Source of the DNA: Streptomyces montanisoli
GTDB lineage: Bacteria; Actinomycetota; Actinomycetes; Streptomycetales; Streptomycetaceae
Length of the DNA stretch: 33,093 nucleotides
Assembly (NCBI RefSeq): GCF_017813245.1
Contig: NZ_JAGIQL010000070.1
Location: 1 to 33,093, forward strand
Reading direction: 5' to 3'
Part shown: positions 9,365-16,965 of the stretch, piece after piece
How the letters are laid out: each line of letters begins with the position of its first letter
Numbering within the stretch: the first letter of the stretch is position 1
Notes under the pieces: model-generated
What the model was told of the DNA's origin: nothing
Databases searched by the model: none
Seen by the model: only the letters and a program-made list of their open reading frames with translations
Made by a program: the position numbers and the translations under genes

Positions 9365-10140
9365 GCACCGCGCCGCAGCTCGTCGTCCACCGCGACAAGG
9401 AGCTGATGGCTTGCGCGGCGGCGGCGCGGCTGATCACGAGGATCGTGGACGCGCAGGCGTCGCGCGGCTCCGCGTCGATCGTCCTGACGGGCGGGCGCAA
9501 CGGCAACGGGCTGCTCGCGGCCCTGGCGTCGTCGCCCGCCCGGGACGCGGTCGACTGGTCGCGGCTCGACCTGTGGTGGGGCGACGAGCGGTTCCTGCCC
9601 GAGGGCGACCCCGAGCGCAACGTCACCCAGGCGCGGCACGCGCTGCTCGACGCCGTGCCGCTCGACCCGCGGCGCGTCCACGCGATGCCCGCCGCGGGCG
9701 GCGCGTACGGGAGCGACATCGAGGCGGCCGCGGCCGCCTACGCGGCCGAGCTGGCCGCCGCGGCGCGCCCGGAGGACCACGCGCAGGTGCCGTCCTTCGA
9801 CGTCCTGATGCTGGGGGTGGGGCCCGACACGCATGTGGCGTCCCTCTTCCCCGAGCTGCCCGGCGTGCGGGAGACGGAGCGCACGGTCGTGGCCGTGCAC
9901 GGCGCGCCGAAGCCGCCGCCGCTGCGCGTCTCGCTCACGCTGCCCGCGATCAGGGCCGCCCACGAGGTGTGGCTGCTCGCGGCGGGCGAGGACAAGGCGG
10001 AGGCCGCGGAGATCGCGCTGTCGGGAGCGGGCGAGATCCAGGCTCCCGCGGCCGGCGCCACGGGCAGGGCCCGCACCCTGTGGCTGCTGGACGAGGCGGC
10101 GGCCTCGAAGCTCCCCAGGGCGCTGTACCCGCCGTCGTGT
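9361..10140 (+). CDS. pgl: 6-phosphogluconolactonase; 3' end unresolved, no stop at the expected place
   Basis: The enzyme hydrolyses 6-phosphogluconolactone to 6-phosphogluconate. GTG at 9361 overlaps the opcA stop. Motifs run in family order: IVLTGGRNGNGLL, DLWWGDERFLPEGDPERN, VLMLGVGPDTHVASLFPELP and LSLTLPAIRAA-like VSLTLPAIRAAHEVWLL. The family normally ends around residue 260, just after ASKLPRALYPP (to residue 258). Here no stop follows; the frame stays open, antisense to all of ctaA, to TGA at 11209-11211 (616 residues). The end given is my estimate of the conserved domain. A single-base shift near the end would instead stop at 10227-10229. Either a small deletion or sequencing error removed the stop, or the protein really has an antisense-encoded tail. 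Confidence 0.85.
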
Positions 10141-10152
10141 GCTGCCGCGGTC

Positions 10153-11160
10153 TCAGACCGTCGCCGCGAGCGGGGGCTCCGACTGGGCGGGGAGCGAGGG
10201 CGCCTCGCGGGGGCGTTCGCGGAGGCTGACCATGACGCGCAGGACGCCGACCCACACCGCGCAGATGCCCAGCATGTGCACGGCCACCAGCAGCTCGGGC
10301 ACACCCGTCACCGACTGCACGACGCCCACCACGCCCTGCGCGAGCAGGACGAGCAGGAAGTTGCGGGCGAGCACGCGTGTGTCGCGCGGGGCGTCGACGA
10401 CGTGCAGGCCGATCCACAGGGCCGCGGACATGGCGACGACGAGGCAGGCGAGCCCGCCGTGCACGTACACCGTGTCGACCCAGTCGAACGGCATGCGCGG
10501 CACGTCGCTGCTGTCGCCCGCGTGGATGCCGGAGCCTGTGGCGCCGGTGCCCGCGGCGATGAGCACGGCCGTGGCGACGACCGTCCACGCGGCCAGGCGG
10601 CGCAGCGGCAGGGGCGCGCGCGGCCTGGCGGGCAGGTCCCCCTCGCGGAAGCGCAGCCAGGTCAGCGTGGTGACGGTGACGAAGACCATCGCGAGCATCA
10701 GGTGCCCGGCCACGGTCCACGGGTTGAGCTTGACCAGCACCGTGATGCCGCCGAGCACCGCGTTCGCCACGACCAGCCAGAACTGCGACCAGGCCAGGCG
10801 GGTGACGCTCCTCCTGCGCGGCTTCGCGCAGCGCGCCACGATGATCGCCCAGCCGACCACGACGCACAGCAGGTCCGTCAGCATGCGGTTGCCGAACTCG
10901 ATCGCCCCGTGCAGGCCGAGCGTGGGCGTCGCGGTGAGGCTGGCGTCGGAGCACTTGGGCCAGGTCGGGCAGCCAAGTCCCGAGCTGGTGAGCCGCACGG
11001 CGCCGCCGGTGACGACGATGACGACGCTCATCACGACCGCCGCAAGCAGCGAGTAGCGGACCAGGCGGTTCTGCGGCGTCCAGCGCGCGGCCAGGAAGGC
11101 CAGGGGGTTGCGGGCCGCTTCGGCCACGTCCGCCCGGGAGACGTTCGGCATGAAAGACAT
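10153..11160 (-). CDS. ctaA: Heme A synthase (COX15/CtaA family)
   Basis: This integral membrane enzyme oxidises the C8 methyl of heme O to the formyl group of heme A, following CtaB in cytochrome aa3 assembly. It has 335 residues and about eight hydrophobic helices. Seen are the first-loop cysteine pair GLGCPTWPKC (C64, C70) and four histidine sites of heme-binding helices: LHGAIEFGNRM, VAGHLMLAM, VYVHGGLACL and AVHMLGICAVW. ATG at 11158-11160 was chosen; ATG at 11149-11151 is equally possible and no strong ribosome binding site decides. It converges on pgl, whose frame lacks a stop, with only about a dozen bases between the expected coding ends. Confidence 0.93.
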   Translation of the reverse strand: MSFMPNVSRADVAEAARNPLAFLAARWTPQNRLVRYSLLAAVVMSVVIVVTGGAVRLTSSGLGCPTWPKCSDASLTATPTLGLHGAIEFGNRMLTDLLCVVVGWAIIVARCAKPRRRSVTRLAWSQFWLVVANAVLGGITVLVKLNPWTVAGHLMLAMVFVTVTTLTWLRFREGDLPARPRAPLPLRRLAAWTVVATAVLIAAGTGATGSGIHAGDSSDVPRMPFDWVDTVYVHGGLACLVVAMSAALWIGLHVVDAPRDTRVLARNFLLVLLAQGVVGVVQSVTGVPELLVAVHMLGICAVWVGVLRVMVSLRERPREAPSLPAQSEPPLAATV

Positions 11161-11279
11161 CGTATGCGGCCGCTTGTGCGGGTTTTCACGAGGGGGTCCG
11201 CAGCACTGTGAGCCGGCAGCGCGCGTCACCACCCCGCGCGTCAGCACCGCGCACGTCCGCGCGTGACGCGGCGCGAGGC

Positions 11280-12077
11280 CTACTCCCAGCGGAAGAACGC
11301 GCCCGCCGCGCCCAGCCCGAGCACCGTCCACACGCCGAGGATGCCCAGGTCGCCCCACGGCATCGACGCGCCGTGCCGGAGCACGTCGCGCAGCCCGTCG
11401 GAGAGCGCGGAGATCGGCAGCAGCCGAAGCACCTCACGCGCCCCTTCGGGGAACTTGCCGAGCGGCACGATCACCCCGCCCGCCACCAGCAGCAGGATGA
11501 ACACGAGGTTCGCCGCCGCGAGCGTGACCTCCGCCTTGAGCGTGCCGGCCATCAGCAGGCCGAGCCCGGAGAAGGCCGCCGTGCCGAGGACGAGCAGCAG
11601 GACCACCGCACCCACGCCGCCGTGCGGCGACCAGCCGAGCAGCAGCGCGATCACGGCCAGCAGGGCGACCTGGAGGACCTCCGTGACGAGCACGCACAGC
11701 GTCTTGGCCGTCATCAGGCCCCACCGGGGCAGCGGGGACGCGCCGAGCCGCTTGAGCACGCCGTAGCGCCGGTCGAAGCCCGTCGCGATGGCCTGCCCGG
11801 TGAAGGCGGTGGACATCACCGCGAGGGCGAGGATGCCCGGCGCGAGGAAGTCGACGGAGCTGCCGCTGCCCGTGTCGACGATGTCGACCGTCGAGAACAG
11901 CACGAGCAGCAGGGAGGGGATGATCACCGTGAGCAGCAGCTGCTCGCCGTTGCGCAGCAGCAGCTTCGTCTCGAACGCGGTCTGCGCCGCGATCATCCGG
12001 GTCAGCGGCGCCGCGCCTGGGGCGGGTGCGTACGTGCCCGTGCCGACGGTGCTCGCGGTGTCGGCCGTGGTGCTCAT
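11280..12077 (-). CDS. ABC-2 type transporter permease
   Basis: This 265-residue membrane subunit has about six hydrophobic segments. It begins MSTTADTASTVGTGTYAPAP, then RMIAAQTAFETKLLLRNGEQ leads into the first helix. DFLAPGILALAVMSTAFTGQ and RRYGVLKRLGASPLPRWGL match the conserved core of ABC-2 export permeases (drug, polysaccharide or daunorubicin-type exporters). Its ATG overlaps the stop of the ATPase gene by ATGA, so the two subunits are coupled. The substrate is unknown. It sits between ctaA and sufR in what I recall as a conserved Streptomyces arrangement, so a link to heme or Fe-S physiology is possible but unproven. Confidence 0.88.
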   Translation of the reverse strand: MSTTADTASTVGTGTYAPAPGAAPLTRMIAAQTAFETKLLLRNGEQLLLTVIIPSLLLVLFSTVDIVDTGSGSSVDFLAPGILALAVMSTAFTGQAIATGFDRRYGVLKRLGASPLPRWGLMTAKTLCVLVTEVLQVALLAVIALLLGWSPHGGVGAVVLLLVLGTAAFSGLGLLMAGTLKAEVTLAAANLVFILLLVAGGVIVPLGKFPEGAREVLRLLPISALSDGLRDVLRHGASMPWGDLGILGVWTVLGLGAAGAFFRWE

Positions 12078-13021
12078 CGGCGCAGCTCCTTGCCGGTCAG
12101 TTCCAGGAAGACGTCCTCCAGCGTGTGCCGCTCGACGGAGATGCCGTCGGGCATCACGCCGTGCTGCGCGCACCAGGAGGTGACGGTGGCCAGCAGCTGC
12201 GGGTCGACGGTGCCCGTGATGCGGTACGCGCCCGACGTCACCTCGTCGGCCGACGAGCCGTCGGGCAGCGCCTTGAGCAGCGAGCCGAGGTCGAGCCCCG
12301 GCCGCCCGGTGAAGCGCAGCGTGTTCTCGGCGCCGCCCCTGCACAGCTCCTCCGGGTGGCCCTGGGCGACGACACGCCCGGCGTCCACGATGACCACGTC
12401 GTCGCTGAGGCTCTCGGCCTCGTCCATGAAGTGCGTCGTCAGGACGGTGGAGACGCCGTCGGCGCGCAGCTCGCGCACCAGTTCCCAGGTCGCGCGGCGC
12501 GCCTGCGGGTCGAGGCCGGCGGTCGGCTCATCGAGGAAGACCAGTTCGGGGCGGCCGACGACGGCGAGCGCGAGGGCGAGGCGCCGGCGCTGGCCGCCGG
12601 ACAGCCGCCGGTAGCTCGTACGGCCGCACGAGCCGAGCCCGAGGCGCTCGATCAGGGCGTCCACATCGAGGGGGTTCGCGTGCAGCCTCGCCATGTGCCG
12701 CAGCATCTCCTCGGCGCGCGCGCCCGAGTACACGCCACCCGACTGGAGCATCACGCCGATCCTGGGCCGCAGCCGGGCCGCGTCCGCCACCGGATCGAGG
12801 CCGAGTACGCGTACGGTGCCCGCGTCGGGCCTTCGGTAGCCCTCGCAGGTCTCGACGGTGGTCGTCTTGCCCGCGCCGTTCGGCCCGAGCACCGCGGTCA
12901 CGGTGCCCGCGCGCACCAGCAGGTCGAGGCCGTCCACGGCGGTCTTGTCCCCGTAGCGCTTGACCAGGCCCTTGATGGACACGACGGTTTCGGGTCCGCC
13001 GGCGGGGCAGTCGCTGTGCAT
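12074..13021 (-). CDS. ABC transporter ATP-binding protein
   Basis: This 315-residue ATPase drives the adjacent permease. Walker A GPNGAGKT is at 46-53, the signature RRLSGGQRRRLALALA follows, and Walker B with the catalytic glutamate reads LVFLDEPTAGLD, then the H-loop TTHFMDEAE. The C-terminal extension of about 90 residues is the kind found in DrrA-like export ATPases. ATG at 13019-13021 was chosen because a minus-strand TACACT box ends six bases upstream, giving a probable leaderless transcript; longer in-frame starts lie in the promoter. It is divergent from sufR across about 180 bp. Confidence 0.92.
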   Translation of the reverse strand: MHSDCPAGGPETVVSIKGLVKRYGDKTAVDGLDLLVRAGTVTAVLGPNGAGKTTTVETCEGYRRPDAGTVRVLGLDPVADAARLRPRIGVMLQSGGVYSGARAEEMLRHMARLHANPLDVDALIERLGLGSCGRTSYRRLSGGQRRRLALALAVVGRPELVFLDEPTAGLDPQARRATWELVRELRADGVSTVLTTHFMDEAESLSDDVVIVDAGRVVAQGHPEELCRGGAENTLRFTGRPGLDLGSLLKALPDGSSADEVTSGAYRITGTVDPQLLATVTSWCAQHGVMPDGISVERHTLEDVFLELTGKELRR

Positions 13022-13027
13022 GCCCGA

Positions 13028-13033
13028 AGTGTA
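13028..13033 (-). promoter_or_regulatory. Probable leaderless -10 box of the ABC transporter operon
   Basis: The complement of 13028-13033 reads TACACT, then six bases, then ATG at 13019-13021. No Shine-Dalgarno is present. A -35 element is not obvious. Confidence 0.5.
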
Positions 13034-13078
13034 GGCAGCGCGGCCGCGTCCCCCGACCACGGGTCCTGGCCCCCGTCA

Positions 13079-13092
13079 TTAGGTGACCCTAA
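13079..13092. promoter_or_regulatory. Inverted repeat TTAGG-N4-CCTAA in the ABC/suf divergent region
   Basis: TTAGG (13079-13083) and CCTAA (13088-13092) are perfect inverted arms. The left part resembles one half of an actinobacterial iron box (DmdR/IdeR type, TTAGGTTAGG half site), but the match to the full 19-bp box is poor. It lies about 37 bases upstream of the suf -35 and about 46 bases upstream of the ABC -10, so it could serve either promoter. Confidence 0.3.
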
Positions 13093-13128
13093 GTGACGCA
13101 GTCCACCGGTGATCGTGGCGGAACGTGG

Positions 13129-13166
13129 TTGTCACTGCCGAGGGAATTACGCAACAATGTCATTGT
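13129..13166 (+). promoter_or_regulatory. suf operon promoter with SufR operator over the -10
   Basis: TTGTCA (13129-13134) and AACAAT (13153-13158) are plausible -35 and -10 boxes 18 bases apart. Over the -10 lies CAAC-AATGTC-ATTG (13152-13165), one mismatch from CAAC-N6-GTTG, which I recall as the reported Streptomyces avermitilis SufR site. Within it ACAATG-T-CATTGT (13154-13166) is a perfect inverted repeat. SufR bound here would block RNA polymerase, giving autorepression. Confidence 0.75.
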
Positions 13167-13200
13167 GAAAAAAGTCGGCGAGGCTCGGGAGGAGGCCCTC

Positions 13201-13941
13201 ATGGGAATCCCGCAGGACGACCCCGCGACCGGTGAGCACTCCACGCGAGGCCGGGTCGCGCGCTCCATCCTGGACCACGGCCCCTCGACGGTGGCCGAGC
13301 TCGCGGACCGCCTCGGCCTGACCGCCGCCGCCGTGCGCCGCCACCTGGACGCCCTGGTGGCCGACGCCGTCGTGGAGCCCCGCGACAAGCGCGTCTACGG
13401 CTCGCGCGGGCGCGGCAGGCCCGCGAAGGTCTTCGCGCTCACCGACTGCGGCAGGGACGCCTTCGACCAGTCCTACGACAAGCTCGCCGCCGACGCCCTG
13501 CGCTGGATCGCCTCCGCCGCGGGCGGCGGCGAGCGCGGCGAGGCGGCCGTGGCCGCCTTCGCCCGCGCCAGGGCCGCCGCCCAGACCGACCCCTACCGCG
13601 CGCCCGTCGGCGAGGCGGACCCGGAAGGGCGTGCGGCGGCGCTCGCCGACGCGCTCAGCGCGGACGGCTACGCGGCGGCCGCGCGCTCCGCGCCCGGCGG
13701 AGCGGGCGAGCAGCTGTGCCAGCACCACTGCCCGGTCGCCCACGTCGCGGAGCAGTTCCCGCAGCTGTGCGAGGCCGAGACGGAGGCCTTCTCGCATCTC
13801 CTGGGTACTCACGTACAGCGGCTCGCGACCATCGCGCACGGCGACGGCGTGTGCACGACCTTCATCCCGCGGACGCCGCAAGGCGCCGCCCCGCAGACCA
13901 CCCCCACCACCCAAAGCACAGCCGGGAGGAACCCCGCATGA
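13201..13941 (+). CDS. sufR: Fe-S cluster-sensing transcriptional repressor SufR
   Basis: This winged-helix regulator heads the suf operon and in relatives represses it when carrying an Fe-S cluster. From ATG 13201 it has 246 residues: a helix-turn-helix at about 19-75 (ARSILDHGPSTVAELADRLG, then AAAVRRHLDALVADAVVEPR) and a C-terminal cysteine cluster, C173-x3-C177-x12-C190, with C218 in HGDGVCTTF. The first three match the spacing I recall for the cluster ligands of S. avermitilis SufR. ATG 13201 is favoured by GGGAGGAGG five bases upstream; in-frame GTG 13165 would add 12 residues and coincide with the predicted transcript start and operator. The stop overlaps the sufB ATG. Confidence 0.92.
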   Translation: MGIPQDDPATGEHSTRGRVARSILDHGPSTVAELADRLGLTAAAVRRHLDALVADAVVEPRDKRVYGSRGRGRPAKVFALTDCGRDAFDQSYDKLAADALRWIASAAGGGERGEAAVAAFARARAAAQTDPYRAPVGEADPEGRAAALADALSADGYAAAARSAPGGAGEQLCQHHCPVAHVAEQFPQLCEAETEAFSHLLGTHVQRLATIAHGDGVCTTFIPRTPQGAAPQTTPTTQSTAGRNPA

Positions 13942-15359
13942 CGCTCCCCACGGAGACCGCCCACCCCGAACTGGAGGGCCTGGGCACGTACGAGTTCGGC
14001 TGGGCCGACTCCGACGCCGCCGGCGCCGCCGCCAAGCGCGGCCTCTCCGAAGAGGTCGTCCGCGACATCTCGGCGAAGAAGAACGAGCCCGAGTGGATGC
14101 TCAAGCTGCGCATGAAGGGCCTCAAGCTCTTCGGCAAGAAGCCCATGCCCAACTGGGGCTCGGACCTCTCCGGCATCGACTTCGACAACATCAAGTACTT
14201 CGTGCGCTCCACGGAGAAGCAGGCCGAGTCCTGGGAGGACCTGCCCGAGGACATCAAGAACACCTACGACAAGCTCGGCATCCCCGAGGCGGAGAAGCAG
14301 CGCCTCGTCGCCGGCGTCGCCGCGCAGTACGAGTCGGAGGTCGTCTACCACCAGATCCGCGAGGACCTGGAGTCGCAGGGCGTCATCTTCCAGGACACCG
14401 ACACGGCGCTCAAGGAGCACCCGGAGCTGTTCAAGGAGTACTTCGGCACGGTCATCCCGGTCGGCGACAACAAGTTCGCGTCGCTGAACACGGCCGTGTG
14501 GTCCGGCGGCTCGTTCATCTACGTGCCGAAGGGCGTGCACGTCGACATCCCGCTGCAGGCCTACTTCCGCATCAACACGGAGAACATGGGCCAGTTCGAG
14601 CGGACGCTGATCATCGTCGACGAGGACGCCTACGTCCACTACGTCGAGGGCTGCACCGCGCCGATCTACTCGTCCGACTCGCTGCACAGCGCCGTCGTCG
14701 AGATCATCGTCAAGAAGGGCGGCCGCTGCCGCTACACGACGATCCAGAACTGGTCGAGCAACGTCTACAACCTGGTGACCAAGCGCGCCGTGGCCTACGA
14801 GGGCGCGACGATGGAGTGGGTCGACGGCAACATCGGCTCCAAGGTCACCATGAAGTACCCGGCCGTCTACCTGATGGGCGAGCACGCCAAGGGCGAGACG
14901 CTCTCCATCGCGTTCGCGGGCGAGGGCCAGCACCAGGACGCCGGCGCCAAGATGGTGCACATGGCGCCCAACACGTCGTCCAACATCGTCTCCAAGTCGG
15001 TGGCGCGCGGCGGCGGCCGCACCTCCTACCGCGGCCTGATCGAGATCGGGGAGGGCGCGGAGGGCTCCAAGTCCAACGTGCTCTGCGACGCGCTGCTCGT
15101 CGACACCGTCTCCCGCTCCGACACGTACCCCTACGTGGACGTCCGCGAGGACGACGTGTCCATGGGCCACGAGGCGACCGTCTCCAAAGTCTCGGAGGAC
15201 CAGCTCTTCTACCTGATGAGCCGCGGCCTGTCCGAGTTCGAGGCGATGGCGATGATCGTGCGCGGCTTCGTCGAGCCCATCGCCAAGGAACTGCCGATGG
15301 AGTACGCGCTGGAACTCAACCGGCTGATCGAGCTCCAGATGGAGGGCGCGGTCGGCTGA
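13938..15359 (+). CDS. sufB: Fe-S cluster assembly scaffold protein SufB
   Basis: SufB forms the SufBC2D scaffold on which Fe-S clusters are built from SufS sulfur. The 473-residue protein carries YFRINTENMGQFERTLIIVD, EGCTAPIYSSDSLHSAVVEI, QNWSSNVYNLVTKRAVAYEG and MKYPAVYLMGEHAKGE in a beta-helix core, and ends with the conserved GHEATVSKVSEDQLFYLMSR and ELPMEYALELNRLIELQMEG. There is no intein, unlike many mycobacterial SufB proteins. GGGAGGA lies seven bases before ATG, and the start overlaps the sufR stop by ATGA. The enzyme acts in the cytoplasm with SufC and SufD from this operon. Confidence 0.97.
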   Translation: MTLPTETAHPELEGLGTYEFGWADSDAAGAAAKRGLSEEVVRDISAKKNEPEWMLKLRMKGLKLFGKKPMPNWGSDLSGIDFDNIKYFVRSTEKQAESWEDLPEDIKNTYDKLGIPEAEKQRLVAGVAAQYESEVVYHQIREDLESQGVIFQDTDTALKEHPELFKEYFGTVIPVGDNKFASLNTAVWSGGSFIYVPKGVHVDIPLQAYFRINTENMGQFERTLIIVDEDAYVHYVEGCTAPIYSSDSLHSAVVEIIVKKGGRCRYTTIQNWSSNVYNLVTKRAVAYEGATMEWVDGNIGSKVTMKYPAVYLMGEHAKGETLSIAFAGEGQHQDAGAKMVHMAPNTSSNIVSKSVARGGGRTSYRGLIEIGEGAEGSKSNVLCDALLVDTVSRSDTYPYVDVREDDVSMGHEATVSKVSEDQLFYLMSRGLSEFEAMAMIVRGFVEPIAKELPMEYALELNRLIELQMEGAVG

Positions 15360-15420
15360 CGCCGCGAGCCCCCGCCCCACCGTGACAGCACCCGAAGACA
15401 GAGAGAACACGACGACAGCC

Positions 15421-16641
15421 ATGGCCGAGGCCCGAAACGCCCCCGAGGATGCCGAGAAGGCACCGACCCAGGGGGGAACCACGCCCGCTGGTTCCACCAC
15501 AACCGGCGCCATCGCGGTGGCCGCGGAATCCACCGTGGCCACCCGCATGAGCGCGCCGCCCTCCTACGACGTCGGCGACTTCCCCGTGCCGCACGGCCGT
15601 GAGGAGGAATGGCGGTTCACGCCGCTCGAACGGCTGCGCGGCCTCCACGACGGCACCGCGGTCGCCGACGGCGGTATCCGCGTCGACGTCGTGGCGCCCG
15701 ACGGCGTCACGCAGGAGACGGTGGGCCGCGACGACCCGCGCGTCGGCAAGGCAGGCGTGCCGGCCGACCGGATCGCCGCGCAGGCCTACTCGTCCTTCGA
15801 GAAGGCGTCCGTGGTCAGCGTCCCCAAGGAGACCGTGCTCACCGAGCCGGTCAGGGTCGCCGTGCACGGCCAGGGCGGCACCGCCTTCGCCCACCTGGTG
15901 GTCGAGCTCGGCGCCTTCGCCGAGGCCGTCGTCGTGCTCGACCACACCGGGGACGCGGTCGTCGCGGCCAACGTCGACTTCCTCGTCGGCGACGGCGCCA
16001 AGCTGACCGTCGTCTCCGTGCAGGACTGGGACGACAAGGCCGTCCACGTCGCCCAGCACAACGCGCGCCTGGGCCGGGACGCCTCCTTCAAGTCCGTCGT
16101 CGTCACCTTCGGCGGCGACGTCGTCAGGCTGCACCCGCGCGTCGAGTACGCGGGCCCCGGCGGCGAGGCCGAGCTGTTCGGCCTGTACTTCACCGACCAG
16201 GGCCAGCACCAGGAGCACCGGCTCTTCGTCGACCACACAGCGCCGCACTGCAAGTCCGACGTCGCCTACAAGGGCGCACTGCAGGGCGACGCGGCGCACG
16301 CGGTGTGGATCGGCGACGTGCTCATCAGGGCCGCGGCCGAAGGCACCGACACCTACGAGATGAACCGCAACCTCGTCCTCACGGACGGCGCGCGGGTCGA
16401 CTCCGTGCCGAACCTGGAGATCGAGACCGGCGAGATCGCTGGCGCGGGCCACGCGTCGGCCACCGGCCGCTTCGACGACGAGCAGCTGTTCTACCTGATG
16501 GCGCGCGGCATCCCGGAGAGCGAGGCGCGCCGCCTCGTGGTCCGCGGGTTCTTCGCCGAGCTCGTCCAGAAGATCGGCCTGCCCGACGTCGAGGAGCGCC
16601 TGCTCGCCAAGATCGAGACAGAGCTGGAGGCCACCGTCTGA
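15421..16641 (+). CDS. sufD: Fe-S cluster assembly protein SufD
   Basis: SufD is the second beta-helix subunit of the SufBC2D scaffold. From ATG 15421 it has 406 residues. After a variable Ala/Thr/Pro-rich N-terminus (about 1-45) come FPVPHGREEEWRFTPLERLR, then the core with HLVVELGAFAEAVVVLDHTG, DHTAPHCKSDVAYKGALQGD and the C-terminal GHASATGRFDDEQLFYLMAR and IPESEARRLVVRGFF shared with SufB. The start is uncertain: no clear ribosome binding site precedes ATG, and in-frame GTG 15382 would add 13 residues. I chose ATG because I recall Streptomyces homologues starting MAEA. It overlaps the ferredoxin gene by one base (TGATG). Confidence 0.95.
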   Translation: MAEARNAPEDAEKAPTQGGTTPAGSTTTGAIAVAAESTVATRMSAPPSYDVGDFPVPHGREEEWRFTPLERLRGLHDGTAVADGGIRVDVVAPDGVTQETVGRDDPRVGKAGVPADRIAAQAYSSFEKASVVSVPKETVLTEPVRVAVHGQGGTAFAHLVVELGAFAEAVVVLDHTGDAVVAANVDFLVGDGAKLTVVSVQDWDDKAVHVAQHNARLGRDASFKSVVVTFGGDVVRLHPRVEYAGPGGEAELFGLYFTDQGQHQEHRLFVDHTAPHCKSDVAYKGALQGDAAHAVWIGDVLIRAAAEGTDTYEMNRNLVLTDGARVDSVPNLEIETGEIAGAGHASATGRFDDEQLFYLMARGIPESEARRLVVRGFFAELVQKIGLPDVEERLLAKIETELEATV

Positions 16642-16958
16642 TGGCCTTCGTCCGCGTCTGCGCGCTGGGCGACCTCGAAGAGGACACGCCCAAGCTCGTC
16701 GAGGTCGACTCCACCCCCGTCTCCGTCGTCCGCACCGGGGGCGAGGTGTTCGCGATCAACGACATCTGCTCGCACGCCAACGTCTCGCTCTCGGAGGGCG
16801 AGGTCGAGGACTGCCAGATCGAGTGCTGGCTGCACGGCTCCAGCTTCGACCTGCGCACCGGCAAGCCGTCAGGCCTGCCCGCGACCCGCCCCGTCCCCGT
16901 ATACCCCGTACAGATCCAAGGGGACGATGTGCTCGTCTCCGTCACCCAGGAGTCCTGA
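16641..16958 (+). CDS. Rieske-type [2Fe-2S] ferredoxin of the suf operon
   Basis: This small 105-residue protein has the Rieske cluster motif C-x-H in ICSHANVSL and C-x2-H in ECWLHGSSF, which bind a [2Fe-2S] cluster through two Cys and two His. The surrounding sequence resembles bacterial Rieske ferredoxins of ring-hydroxylating dioxygenases, the name it usually receives automatically. Its place between sufD and sufC, found widely in actinobacterial suf operons, argues for a role in electron supply or cluster delivery during Fe-S assembly rather than aromatic catabolism. That role is inference. ATG overlaps the sufD stop. Confidence 0.92.
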   Translation: MAFVRVCALGDLEEDTPKLVEVDSTPVSVVRTGGEVFAINDICSHANVSLSEGEVEDCQIECWLHGSSFDLRTGKPSGLPATRPVPVYPVQIQGDDVLVSVTQES

Positions 16959-16965
16959 GTCACCC

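Noticed and set aside
13079..13097. Full DmdR/IdeR iron box upstream of suf
   Set aside because: Only the left part matches the 19-bp consensus; about 8 of 19 positions differ, so I list it only as an inverted repeat.
13938..15359. Intein in SufB
   Set aside because: The protein has 473 residues with continuous SufB sequence; no splicing motifs or insertion are present.
16641..16958. Aromatic-ring dioxygenase ferredoxin
   Set aside because: No oxygenase subunits or reductase occur nearby; the gene is embedded by overlap in the suf operon.
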